Assembly: GCA_023386765.1 (NCBI GenBank)
Contig: JAEWJD010000343.1
Location: 1 to 11,121 of the forward strand
From: Pseudomonadota bacterium
Lineage (GTDB): Bacteria; Pseudomonadota; Gammaproteobacteria; Burkholderiales; Burkholderiaceae_B
DNA length: 11,121 nucleotides
Direction: 5' to 3'
The notes below the pieces were generated by a model that saw nothing but the letters and a program-made list of their open reading frames with translations, searched no databases and was not told the DNA's origin. Made by a program: the position numbers and the translations under genes. The stretch's first letter is position 1. Each line of letters opens with the position of its first letter. Positions 1 through 7,160 of the stretch are shown here, piece by piece.

Positions 1-209
1 GTTTCCTGGCAATTGCCGATCATCCTGGCCGGGAATTGTCTCGCGATATCCTCATGAAGGCCTTGCCGGGATCCAGCCTGCGCACCCTCAATGTGGCGAT
101 CAGCCGGCTGCGCAAGAAGGTCAGCGATGCGGGGATGGAGTTGCCGCTGCATACCGTGCATGGGATGGGCTATGTCTTTCTTGGCCATCTGCATGTGCAG
201 CCTTCCTGA
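1..209 (+). CDS. Response regulator, OmpR/PhoB family, C-terminal DNA-binding part (5' truncated)
   Basis: This is the 3' end of a gene that begins before the window; the frame runs from base 3 to the TGA at 207-209 and leaves 68 codons. The residues match the second half of an OmpR/PhoB winged-helix domain. HPGRELSRD is the usual turn before the recognition region, LRTLNVAISRLRKKV is the recognition helix, and LHTVHGMGYVFLG is the C-terminal beta hairpin, which ends in the family's G-x-GY-x-F/L pattern. Such proteins bind direct repeats upstream of target genes after phosphorylation by a sensor kinase. The receiver domain and any partner kinase lie outside the window. The gene is directly upstream of and co-oriented with the efflux operon, so it could regulate that operon, but this is inference from position only. 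I cannot assign a gene name from the fragment. Confidence 0.85.
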   Translation, partial: FLAIADHPGRELSRDILMKALPGSSLRTLNVAISRLRKKVSDAGMELPLHTVHGMGYVFLGHLHVQPS

Positions 210-239
210 GCGGGGCAGGGCGGTGGCGAGGCATGCGCC

Positions 240-279
240 AACGCTGGATAAACCCTGAGAATGTAAGAGAAACGCTGGA
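240..279. repeat. 9-bp direct repeat AACGCTGGA, 31 bp apart
   Basis: AACGCTGGA occurs at 240-248 and again exactly at 271-279. The 31-bp period is close to three turns of B-DNA, so a bound protein would meet both copies on the same face. Position in the AT-rich region upstream of the efflux operon makes a regulator-binding role plausible but unproven. Confidence 0.5.
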
Positions 280-302
280 ATTATCAGAAAAAATCAGGGT
301 TT
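250..302. repeat. 9-bp perfect inverted repeat AAACCCTGA / TCAGGGTTT
   Basis: AAACCCTGA at 250-258 is the exact reverse complement of TCAGGGTTT at 294-302, with 35 bp between the arms. Pairing stops at both ends of the 9-bp arms. The right arm is followed by CCCCTTG rather than a T run, so it does not look like an intrinsic terminator. The second copy of the direct repeat lies between the arms. It is a candidate operator for a dimeric regulator. Confidence 0.5.
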
Positions 303-392
303 CCCCTTGAAAATAAGCTACATTACGTGAGTTCGCGTCCCCTCTTTTATGAGAAATAAGAACCGTCTGCCTGACGGAACGAGGGTGGCGTG

Positions 393-410
393 CTTTCACT
401 CCGTGAGGGA
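393..410 (+). promoter_or_regulatory. Possible hairpin covering the adaptor gene's ribosome binding site
   Basis: The ribosome binding site GTGAGGGA (403-410) sits just before the ATG at 414. The bases CTTTCAC (393-399) can pair with GTGAGGG (403-409) across the 3-base loop TCC. This gives 7 pairs, two of them G-U. A second small hairpin, CCGTC/GACGG with a 5-base loop, lies upstream at 363-377. The pairing could limit translation of the first pump gene, but the stem is short and no energy was calculated. Confidence 0.35.
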
Positions 411-413
411 TTC

Positions 414-1613
414 ATGCGCTTTTCTCCTCAACGTGTTTCGGGTCTGGGCATCGCCGTAACGCTTGGTTTGCTGTTGGCTGCTTGCGGTAAAGAACCGCCA
501 ATGAACCCGGGCATGCCCCAGGTCGCCGTCATCACCGTTCAGCCTCAAAAGGCCTCCATCATCTCCGAACTGCCCGGCCGGGTGGATGCTGTGCGCGATG
601 CGCAGATCCGCGCTCGCGTGACGGGCATCGTGCAGAAGATCCAGTTCCAGCAGGGCGGGGACGTCAAGGAGAACCAGGTTCTCTTCAAGATCGATCCGGC
701 GCCTTACAAGGCGACCTACGATCAGGCCAGCGCCCAGCTCAAGCAGGCGCAGGCGGACCTGTTCAGCGCCAAGCTGCTGGCCGAGCGCTACGCTCCCCTG
801 GTCAAGGCCAACGCGGTGAGCAAGCAGGAATATGACAACGCGCTGGCGGGCTATCGCCAGGCCGACGCGGCAGTGACTGCCGCCCGGGCGGCGCAGACGG
901 CAGCGCAGATCAATCTCGGCTATACCGAGGTGACCTCGCCGATCACTGGCCGTATCGGCCGGCCCCTGGTGACCGAGGGAGCGTTGGTCGAAGCCTCCAG
1001 CGCCACCCAGATGGCCACGGTGCAGCAGCTCGATCCGGTCTATGTCGACTTCACGCAGTCCACGGCCGATCTGGCACGCCTGCGTCAGGCCTTCGAGTCG
1101 GGGCAGTTGCAGAAGGTCGGGCCGGATACCGCACGGGTCTCCATCATGCTGGAAGACGGCACGCGCTATCCGCAGGCCGGCAAGCTGCTGTTCACGGGCA
1201 TCACCGTGGACCCCAGCACCGGTAACGTGATTCTGCGCGCCGAAGTGCCCAACCCGAGCGAAGTGCTGTTGCCGGGAATGTATGTCCGGGTACGTCTGGA
1301 CGAGGGCGCCGATGACCAGGCGCTGATGGTGCCGCAGCAGGCGCTGCAGCGCACGGCCGATGGGCTGCAGAGCCTGATGGTCGTCAAGGAAGGCAAGGTG
1401 CAGCAGGTGCCGGTCCTGACCGCGCCGTCCGCCCTGGAAAACCAATGGATCGTCACCAAGGGCCTGGCGGCCGGTGATGTCGTGGTGGTTGAAGGCTTCC
1501 AGAAGATCCGCCCCGGCGCGCCGGTGGAAACCTCGCCCTGGGATCCGAATGCCAAGCCGGGCGCCAAGCCTGCCCAAGGGCAGGCGCCGGCCAAGGCGGA
1601 GTCCAAGTCCTGA
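414..1613 (+). CDS. acrA: RND efflux periplasmic adaptor lipoprotein (membrane fusion protein, AcrA/MexA family)
   Basis: This adaptor links the inner-membrane pump to the outer-membrane channel in the periplasm. The 399-residue product starts with a lipoprotein signal, and the lipobox LAAC puts the lipidated cysteine at residue 24. A lipoyl half-motif (ARVTGIVQKIQFQQGGDVKENQVLFKIDP, shown here as separate short matches: RVTGIV and VLFKIDP) leads into the alpha-helical hairpin. The hairpin tip carries Arg125, Leu129 and Ser136, the R-x3-L-x6-S motif that adaptors use to dock with TolC-type channels. The second lipoyl half, YTEVTSPITGRIG, and beta-barrel and membrane-proximal domains follow. 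The tail is rich in Lys, Ala and Pro. I chose ATG 414 because GTGAGGGA precedes it and the signal peptide then has normal length; an in-frame GTG at 390 would add eight residues and is less likely. The closest named relatives are AcrA, MexA and Achromobacter AxyA, so the symbol is by family. Confidence 0.93.
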   Translation: MRFSPQRVSGLGIAVTLGLLLAACGKEPPMNPGMPQVAVITVQPQKASIISELPGRVDAVRDAQIRARVTGIVQKIQFQQGGDVKENQVLFKIDPAPYKATYDQASAQLKQAQADLFSAKLLAERYAPLVKANAVSKQEYDNALAGYRQADAAVTAARAAQTAAQINLGYTEVTSPITGRIGRPLVTEGALVEASSATQMATVQQLDPVYVDFTQSTADLARLRQAFESGQLQKVGPDTARVSIMLEDGTRYPQAGKLLFTGITVDPSTGNVILRAEVPNPSEVLLPGMYVRVRLDEGADDQALMVPQQALQRTADGLQSLMVVKEGKVQQVPVLTAPSALENQWIVTKGLAAGDVVVVEGFQKIRPGAPVETSPWDPNAKPGAKPAQGQAPAKAESKS

Positions 1614-1618
1614 GCGGC

Positions 1619-1636
1619 ACGCGGCGAAAGCCGCGT
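1619..1636 (+). other. Intercistronic RNA hairpin with GAAA tetraloop
   Basis: Six bases after the adaptor stop, ACGCGGC (1619-1625) pairs perfectly with GCCGCGT (1630-1636) around the loop GAAA, a GNRA tetraloop. The stem is seven pairs, six of them G-C. The following bases are TCCTCG, with no T run, so it is unlikely to terminate transcription by itself. It may protect or define a processed 3' end and set the ratio of adaptor to pump. Confidence 0.55.
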
Positions 1637-1673
1637 TCCTCGTTCGTGAGCATCGCTTTCAGAGTCAGCCCAC

Positions 1674-4600
1674 ATGCCGCAATTTTTTATTGATCGCCCC
1701 ATTTTTGCTTGGGTGGTTGCGCTATTCATCCTGCTGGCGGGCATATTGGCCATCCCCAATATGCCGGTTTCGCAGTATCCGGACGTCGCGCCGCCGGCCA
1801 TCTCCATCAGCGCTACCTATCCGGGCGCATCGGCCAAGGAAGTGGCCGAGACGGTGACCAGTATCATCGAGGACGAACTCAACGGGGCCAAGGGCCTGCT
1901 GTATTACGAGTCCGTCAGTGACTCGAACGGGCAGGCCGAAATCACGGCGACCTTCCGCCCGGGTACCGATCCCGATATGGCGCAGGTGGACGTGCAGAAC
2001 CGCATTTCCAACGTCACGGCGCAACTGCCGGCCGCGGTCATGCAGCAAGGCCTGCAGTACGAGCAGACCAGTGCCGGTTTTCTGCTGTTCGTGACCCTGT
2101 CCTCGACCGATGGTTCGCTGGATCAGGCTGCCCTGGCCGATTACATCACCCGCAACGTCAAGAACCCCATTTCGCGCGTACCCGGGGTGGGCAAGTTCCA
2201 GCTGTTCGCTGCGCCACGTGCCATGCGTATCTGGGTCGACCCGCAGAAGCTGGTCGGCTTCGACCTGAGCATGGCGCAGGTCAACCAGGCGATTTCCTCG
2301 CAGAACGTGCTGGTGTCGGCCGGCTCGATCGGCGCGCCGCCCAACCCGGCGGCCGTGCGCGTGACGGCGACCGTGACGGCCAATGGTCAGCTCAGCACGG
2401 TCGAGGATTTCGGCAAGATCGTGTTGCGCGCCAATACCGATGGCTCGCGTGTGCTGCTGCGTGACGTGGCCCGGATCGAGGTTGGTTCGGATAACTACCA
2501 ATTCGGCGCGCGCCTGAACGGCAAGCCCACGGCGGCGTTCGCCATCGTGCTGTCGCCGGACGCCAACGCATTGCAGACGGCCGAAGGCATCCGCAAGGAA
2601 ATGGCCACGCTGTCGCAGTATTTCCCGGACAACATCAAATACGAAATCCCGTACGACACCGCTCCCTATGTGAAGGTGTCCATCGAGAAGGTGATCCATA
2701 CCCTGGTCGAGGCCATGGTGCTGGTGTTCCTGGTGATGTTCCTGTTCCTGCAGAACGTACGCTATACCCTCATTCCCGCCCTGGTGGTGCCGGTGGCGAT
2801 GATGGGGGCGTTCGCGGTGATGCTGGCCCTGGGCCTGTCGATCAACGTGTTGACCATGTTCGCCATGGTGCTGGCCATCGGGATCCTGGTGGACGACGCC
2901 ATCGTGGTGGTGGAAAACGTCGAGCGGATCATGGCGTCCGAAGGCCTGCCGCCCAAGGAGGCAACCTCCAAGGCCATGCCGCAGATCACGGGCGCCATCG
3001 TGGGTATCACGCTGGTGCTGGTGACGGTGTTCCTGCCGCTGGCCTTCATGAGCGGTTCGGTCGGCGTGATCTATCGCCAGTTCGCCGTGGCCATGGCCGT
3101 GTCCATCTTTTTCTCGGCCTTCCTGGCCTTGAGCTTCACGCCGGCGCTGGGCGCCACGCTGCTCAAGCCGATTCCGGGTGGCCACGTCAATGAGAAGAAG
3201 GGCTTCTTCGGCTGGTTCAACCGCAAGTTCGACGCCACCACCCACGGTTACCAGAACTGGATCTCGCGCGTGCTGCACAAGGGCGGGCGCATGATGTTCG
3301 TGTTCCTGCTGTTGGTGGTCGGTCTGGCGTGGCTGTATCTGCGCCTGCCGTCGGCCTTCCTGCCCGAGGAAGACCAGGGCTATGTGATCAGCAACATCGA
3401 ACTGCCTGCCGGCGCATCGGCCAACCGCACGATCGAGGTGGTCGAGCAGGTCGAGGAGTATTTCGCCAAGCAGCCGGCCACCGAGAACATCGTGGCCGTG
3501 CAGGGTTTCAGCTTCAACGGCAATGGCCTGAACGCCGCGCTGGTGTTCACCACGCTCAAGGACTTCGCGCAGCGTACCGCGCCGCAGGATTCCGCGCCCG
3601 CGATCGCCGGTGCCGCGTTCCAGCATTTGTTCATGGGCATCAAGGACGCGGTGGTGTTCACCGTCGTGCCGCCGGCCATTTCCTCGCTGGGCAACGCTTC
3701 CGGCTTTGACTTCCGCCTGCAGGACCGCGGAGGCGCAGGCAGCGAAGCGCTGGCCGCCGCGACCGGCCAGTTGATGGGCATGGCGATGCAAAGCCCGGTG
3801 CTGTCGCAAGTGCGTATCACGGGTCTTGGCCCGGGCGCGCAGCTGTCGTTGACCATCGATCGCGAGAAGGCGGCGGCCCTGGGGGTGGACTTCACCGAGG
3901 CGGCATCGCTGATTTCGACGGCGGTCGGTTCTGCCTACCTGAGCAAGTTCCCCAACATGGGGCGCATGCAGAACATCTGGGTGCAGGCCGATGCGCCGTA
4001 CCGCATGCACGTCGAAGACGTGTTGCGCCTGAACGCGCGCAACAACCAGGGTGGCATGGTGCCGCTGTCTTCCTTCGTGACGGCGCGCTGGTCACAGGGC
4101 CCGACCCAGGTGGTGCGCTACAACAGCTATGAGGCCGTGCGCATCAGCGGTGACGCGGCGGCGGGTTACTCCAGCGGCGAAGCCATGACCGAGATGGAGA
4201 ACCTGGTGGCCAAGCTGCCGCCGGGCTTCGGCTACGAGTGGAATGGCCTGTCCTACCAGGAGCGTCTGGCCGGCAACCAGGCCGTCATCCTGATGGCGCT
4301 GGCGCTGCTGGTGGTCTTCATGGTGCTGGCGGCCCTGTACGAAAGCTGGGCGATCCCCTTGTCGGTGATGCTGGTGGTGCCGCTGGGCATGCTGGGTGCG
4401 GTTGGATTGGTGACCGTGCTGGGGCTGCAGAACGACGTGTACTTCCAGGTCGGCATGGTGACCGTGATCGGTCTGGCGGCCAAGAACGCGATTCTGATCA
4501 TCGAGTTCGCGAAGGATCAGTACGCCCGGGGCAACGGCCTGTATGAGTCGGCGGTCGAGGCGGCGCGCCTGCGTTTCCGTCCGATCCTGATGACCTCTCT

Positions 4601-4904
4601 GGCCTTCATCCTGGGCGTGGTGCCGCTGGCGATTGCCACCGGGGCCAGCGCAGCCAGCCAACGGGCCGTAGGCACCGGGGTGCTGGGCGGGATGCTGGCG
4701 GCTACGCCGTTTGCCGTGATCTTCGTGCCGACCTTCTTTGTCGTGGTCATGAGTCTGTTCAAGACCCGTCCGCGTCTGCTGGGTGCGGAACTGCGCGCCT
4801 TCCAGGCGGAGCAGGCTGCCAAGCAGGCCGAAGAGGGCAAGGCCGCTGAACAGAAACCGTCCAATGGTCCGCAGGGCCAGAGCGGTCAGGAGAACAAGGA
4901 ATGA
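1674..4904 (+). CDS. acrB: RND multidrug efflux transporter, inner-membrane pump (HAE1 family, AcrB/MexB-like)
   Basis: This proton-driven trimeric pump takes drugs from the periplasm and inner-membrane leaflet and passes them to the outer channel. The 1076-residue product opens with the hallmark MPQFFIDRPIFAWVVA and has the 12-helix, two-large-loop layout of the family. Proton-relay residues are all present: Asp407 and Asp408 in the VDDAIVVVEN helix (same numbers as E. coli AcrB), Lys937 (AcrB Lys940) in GLAAKNAILI, and Arg967 (AcrB Arg971) just before FRPILMTS. Distal-pocket phenylalanines 136, 178, 612, 614 and 625 match AcrB 136, 178, 615, 617 and 628, but the AcrB Phe610 position is Val607. 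The C-terminal cytoplasmic tail from about residue 1029 is polar and longer than in AcrB (1049 residues total). The gene lies 60 bp after the adaptor gene. A weak AGAG ribosome binding site is at 1661-1664. Its first 60 bases are AT-rich. Likely substrates are beta-lactams, quinolones, chloramphenicol and similar compounds, by family only. Confidence 0.95.
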   Translation: MPQFFIDRPIFAWVVALFILLAGILAIPNMPVSQYPDVAPPAISISATYPGASAKEVAETVTSIIEDELNGAKGLLYYESVSDSNGQAEITATFRPGTDPDMAQVDVQNRISNVTAQLPAAVMQQGLQYEQTSAGFLLFVTLSSTDGSLDQAALADYITRNVKNPISRVPGVGKFQLFAAPRAMRIWVDPQKLVGFDLSMAQVNQAISSQNVLVSAGSIGAPPNPAAVRVTATVTANGQLSTVEDFGKIVLRANTDGSRVLLRDVARIEVGSDNYQFGARLNGKPTAAFAIVLSPDANALQTAEGIRKEMATLSQYFPDNIKYEIPYDTAPYVKVSIEKVIHTLVEAMVLVFLVMFLFLQNVRYTLIPALVVPVAMMGAFAVMLALGLSINVLTMFAMVLAIGILVDDAIVVVENVERIMASEGLPPKEATSKAMPQITGAIVGITLVLVTVFLPLAFMSGSVGVIYRQFAVAMAVSIFFSAFLALSFTPALGATLLKPIPGGHVNEKKGFFGWFNRKFDATTHGYQNWISRVLHKGGRMMFVFLLLVVGLAWLYLRLPSAFLPEEDQGYVISNIELPAGASANRTIEVVEQVEEYFAKQPATENIVAVQGFSFNGNGLNAALVFTTLKDFAQRTAPQDSAPAIAGAAFQHLFMGIKDAVVFTVVPPAISSLGNASGFDFRLQDRGGAGSEALAAATGQLMGMAMQSPVLSQVRITGLGPGAQLSLTIDREKAAALGVDFTEAASLISTAVGSAYLSKFPNMGRMQNIWVQADAPYRMHVEDVLRLNARNNQGGMVPLSSFVTARWSQGPTQVVRYNSYEAVRISGDAAAGYSSGEAMTEMENLVAKLPPGFGYEWNGLSYQERLAGNQAVILMALALLVVFMVLAALYESWAIPLSVMLVVPLGMLGAVGLVTVLGLQNDVYFQVGMVTVIGLAAKNAILIIEFAKDQYARGNGLYESAVEAARLRFRPILMTSLAFILGVVPLAIATGASAASQRAVGTGVLGGMLAATPFAVIFVPTFFVVVMSLFKTRPRLLGAELRAFQAEQAAKQAEEGKAAEQKPSNGPQGQSGQENKE
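4888..4904 (+). promoter_or_regulatory. Ribosome binding site and ATGA stop/start overlap, pump to channel
   Basis: AGGAG at 4888-4892 lies eight bases before ATG 4901. The ATG shares bases with the pump's TGA stop (4902-4904). This is the classic arrangement for coupled translation and decides the start at 4901 over the in-frame ATGs at 4904 and 4913. Confidence 0.7.
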
Positions 4905-6418
4905 TGGCCCTGATGCATAAACGCGGCGCTGTCCTGGCGCTGCTGGCCGCCGGTCTGAGCGGCTGCTCGCTGGCGCCGGACTACCATCGCCCGCAGGCGC
5001 CCGTGACGGCCGACTGGCCGGATGTGCCCAAGGTGCAATATGGCGCCTATGCCAAGCCGACCGAGCTCGGTGCGCAGCCGGCCGCCGACGTTGCGCCGGC
5101 GGCCGCCGCGCCTGCCGGCGATATCGGCTGGCGTGAGTTTTTCCGTGACCCGCGATTGCAGGCGCTGATCGGTATCGCGCTGGAAAACAGCCGCGACCTG
5201 CGCGTGGCGGTGCAGCGCGTCGAAGAGGCGCGCGCCCAGTACGGCGTGCAGCGTGGTGCGCAGTGGCCTTCGATCGGGGCCGGCTTGCAGGGGCAGCGCC
5301 AGCATCTCCCGCCCGACATGCGCCAGGGCGGTCAGTCGATTTCCAGTCAGTACCAGGCCGGCATCGGCCTGACCACGTTCGAGATCGATCTGTTCGGACG
5401 GTTGCGTAATCTGTCACAGGCGGCCTATGAGCAGTACCTGTCGACCGAACAGGCGCAACGGTCGGTGCACATCACGCTGGTGGGGGCGGTGGCGCAAGCG
5501 TATTTCACGCTGCGCGCGGCAGACCTGCAACTGGACCTGACCCGGCAGACCTTGCAGGCACGCCAGGAATCGTACCGTCTGGTGCAGACCCGTTTTGATG
5601 GCGGCGTGGCCTCCGAGCTGGACCTGAACCAGGCCAAGACGCTGCTGGACTCGGCCTCGGCCGATCTGGCGCAACTGGCGCGCACGCGCGCCCAGGCCTA
5701 CAACGCGCTGGTGCTGGTGCTGGGTGTGCCGGGCTTGCCGGACGACCTGCCCGCCGCCGCAGAGTTCGGTCGCGAACAGGTGCTGGCGAGCGTGCCGGCG
5801 GGCCTGCCCTCCGACCTGCTGGAGCGCCGTCCGGACATCCTCGCGGCCGAGAACCAGCTGCGCGGGGCCAAGGCCAATATCGGCGCGGCGCGTGCGGCGT
5901 TTTTCCCGACCATTTCGCTGACCGGCCTGCTGGGCGTGGCCAGCCCGTCGCTGGATCACCTGTTCCGCGGCGGCCAGGGGTACTGGAGCTTCTCGCCACA
6001 GATCACCACGCCGCTGTTTGCCGGCGGCAGCATCCGCGAAGGGCTCAATGTGGCCCGTGCCCGCGACAACATCGCGGTGGCGGAATACGAAAAGACGATT
6101 CAGCAGGCCTTTCGCGAAGTGGCCGATGCCTTGGCCGGCGAGGCGACCTACAGCGCCCAGCTCGAGGCGCAGCGTGGGCTGCAGAAATCGTCGGCGCGCA
6201 CCCTGGAACTGTCGAACCTGCGCTATTCGGGCGGCGTCGACAGCTATCTGCAGGTGCAGACCGCCCAGGTGGATTTCTTCAACGCACAGATGGCGCTGGT
6301 GCAGACCGGCCTGGCTTCGCTGATCAATCGCGTCGAGTTGTACAAGGCGCTGGGCGGCGGCTGGCAGGAAAACACCGTCATGCCTGAGGCTCAACCTACG
6401 TCAACGCAAGCAGAATGA
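4901..6418 (+). CDS. oprM: Outer-membrane efflux lipoprotein channel (OprM/NodT family, TolC-like)
   Basis: This is the trimeric outer-membrane exit duct of the efflux system. The 505-residue product has a lipoprotein signal with lipobox LSGC, lipidated Cys22, and the family's CSLAPDY after the cleavage site. Two outer-membrane-efflux repeats follow. The first contains LQALIGIALENSRDLRVA and FDGGVASELDLNQA. The second contains the diagnostic ERRPDILAAENQLRGAKANI (continuing GAARAAFFPTISL) and RYSGGVDSYLQVQTAQ. Residues about 57-73 are an Ala/Pro-rich insert before the conserved W-R-x-FF-x-DP segment. The gene overlaps the pump gene by 4 bp at its start and pdxJ by 4 bp at its end, so it is cotranscribed with both. 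The symbol follows the Pseudomonas relative; in Achromobacter the equivalent is AxyM. Confidence 0.94.
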   Translation: MMALMHKRGAVLALLAAGLSGCSLAPDYHRPQAPVTADWPDVPKVQYGAYAKPTELGAQPAADVAPAAAAPAGDIGWREFFRDPRLQALIGIALENSRDLRVAVQRVEEARAQYGVQRGAQWPSIGAGLQGQRQHLPPDMRQGGQSISSQYQAGIGLTTFEIDLFGRLRNLSQAAYEQYLSTEQAQRSVHITLVGAVAQAYFTLRAADLQLDLTRQTLQARQESYRLVQTRFDGGVASELDLNQAKTLLDSASADLAQLARTRAQAYNALVLVLGVPGLPDDLPAAAEFGREQVLASVPAGLPSDLLERRPDILAAENQLRGAKANIGAARAAFFPTISLTGLLGVASPSLDHLFRGGQGYWSFSPQITTPLFAGGSIREGLNVARARDNIAVAEYEKTIQQAFREVADALAGEATYSAQLEAQRGLQKSSARTLELSNLRYSGGVDSYLQVQTAQVDFFNAQMALVQTGLASLINRVELYKALGGGWQENTVMPEAQPTSTQAE

Positions 6419-7140
6419 TAGAACTCGGCGTCAATATCGATCATGTGGCGACGCTGCGCCAGCAGCGCCACACCGCCTACCCGGATCCGTTGCAGGCGGC
6501 GTTGCGCGCCGAGGATGCCGGTGCAGACCTGATCACCTTGCACCTGCGCGAAGACCGGCGTCATATCCAGGATGCGGATGTCTACGCCATCCGCCCGCAA
6601 TTGCGTACCCGCATGAATCTGGAGTGCGCGGTGACACCGGAAATGCTGGAGATCGCCTGCGCGGTCAAGCCCAGCGACGTCTGCCTGGTGCCTGAAAAGC
6701 GTGCCGAACTGACCACCGAAGGCGGTCTGGACGTGGTGAGCCATTTCGATGCCGTGGCCGAGGCCGTGACGCTGCTGAAAGAGGCGGGCATCCGGGTGTC
6801 GCTGTTCATCGACCCCGAAGCGCGCCAGATCGAGGCGGCAGCCAAGGCCGGCGCACCGGTGGTCGAGTTGCATACCGGCACCTATGCCGAGGCTGACGGT
6901 GAGGCGGCCGCCGCCGAATTGGCGCGCATCCGACTGGCGGTTGACGAAGGCCTGCGCCATGGGCTGCGGGTCAATGCCGGCCATGGCCTGCATTACGGTA
7001 ACGTGCAGCCGGTGGCAGCCATCGACGGCCTGGCTGAACTGAACATCGGCCATGCCATCGTGGCCCAGGCGGTGTTCGACGGTTGGGAAAAGGCTATTCG
7101 CGATATGAAGGCCTTGATGGTGCGCGCGCGCGCGGCTTGA
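6415..7140 (+). CDS. pdxJ: Pyridoxine 5'-phosphate synthase
   Basis: PdxJ condenses 3-amino-2-oxopropyl phosphate with 1-deoxy-xylulose 5-phosphate to give pyridoxine 5'-phosphate, the ring-closing step of DXP-dependent vitamin B6 synthesis in the cytoplasm. The 241-residue product is close to E. coli PdxJ (243) and is collinear with it: GVNIDHVATLRQQR at the N terminus, ITLHLREDRRHI, MNLECAVT, CLVPEKR, TEGGLDVV, HTGTYAEA, NAGHGLHYGNV and ELNIGHAI. Active-site equivalents are His43, Glu70 and His190 (E. coli 45, 72 and 193). The ATG at 6415 overlaps the channel gene's stop in an ATGA arrangement. There is no good ribosome binding site and no evident promoter before it, so translation probably depends on ribosomes finishing the channel gene. 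A strong terminator follows, which makes pdxJ the last gene of the efflux transcript as far as the sequence shows. Confidence 0.97.
   Translation: MIELGVNIDHVATLRQQRHTAYPDPLQAALRAEDAGADLITLHLREDRRHIQDADVYAIRPQLRTRMNLECAVTPEMLEIACAVKPSDVCLVPEKRAELTTEGGLDVVSHFDAVAEAVTLLKEAGIRVSLFIDPEARQIEAAAKAGAPVVELHTGTYAEADGEAAAAELARIRLAVDEGLRHGLRVNAGHGLHYGNVQPVAAIDGLAELNIGHAIVAQAVFDGWEKAIRDMKALMVRARAA
7121..7134. repeat. Alternating GC tract at the end of pdxJ
   Basis: Fourteen bases of strict pyrimidine-purine alternation, TGCGCGCGCGCGCG, encode the Val-Arg-Ala-Arg-Ala tail of PdxJ just before its stop. Dinucleotide tracts like this can slip or form Z-DNA. No effect can be shown from one sequence. Confidence 0.6.
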
Positions 7141-7160
7141 ACTGCTCTGCCGTCATCCAG

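Larger units (their letters stand above)
210..413 (+). promoter_or_regulatory. Control region and leader of the efflux operon
   Basis: This 204-bp stretch between the response regulator stop and the adaptor start holds no convincing gene. Its middle part (about 240-360) is clearly more AT-rich than the flanking genes, as expected of a promoter. It contains a direct repeat, an inverted repeat and a hairpin near the start codon, listed separately. A good -35-like TTGAAA lies at 307-312, but no matching -10 is found 15-18 bp downstream. TACATT (319-324) and TTTTAT (345-350) are -10-like at best and lack a good -35. The exact promoter is therefore not assigned. No terminator for the upstream response regulator is visible, so read-through into the efflux operon is possible. 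Confidence 0.5.

Noticed and set aside
294..320. TTGAAA at 307 with TACATT at 319 as an efflux promoter
   Set aside because: The two elements are only six bases apart, and neither has a good partner at normal spacing, so no promoter was called.
121..399. 92-codon - strand open frame spanning the control region, which could have been a divergent regulator of the pump
   Set aside because: The product has no helix-turn-helix or other motif and overlaps both the response regulator end and the adaptor start. The usual divergent TetR/MarR repressor is not here.
396..1577. 393-codon - strand open frame inside the adaptor gene
   Set aside because: Same antisense shadow effect; no recognisable motifs and it fully overlaps a certain gene.
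1722..4010. Long (762-codon) open frame on the - strand inside the pump gene
   Set aside because: It is the mirror of a GC-ending codon pattern in high-GC DNA. Its translation is rich in His, Arg, Gln and Gly with no domain or hydrophobic pattern, and the + strand frame is unmistakable.
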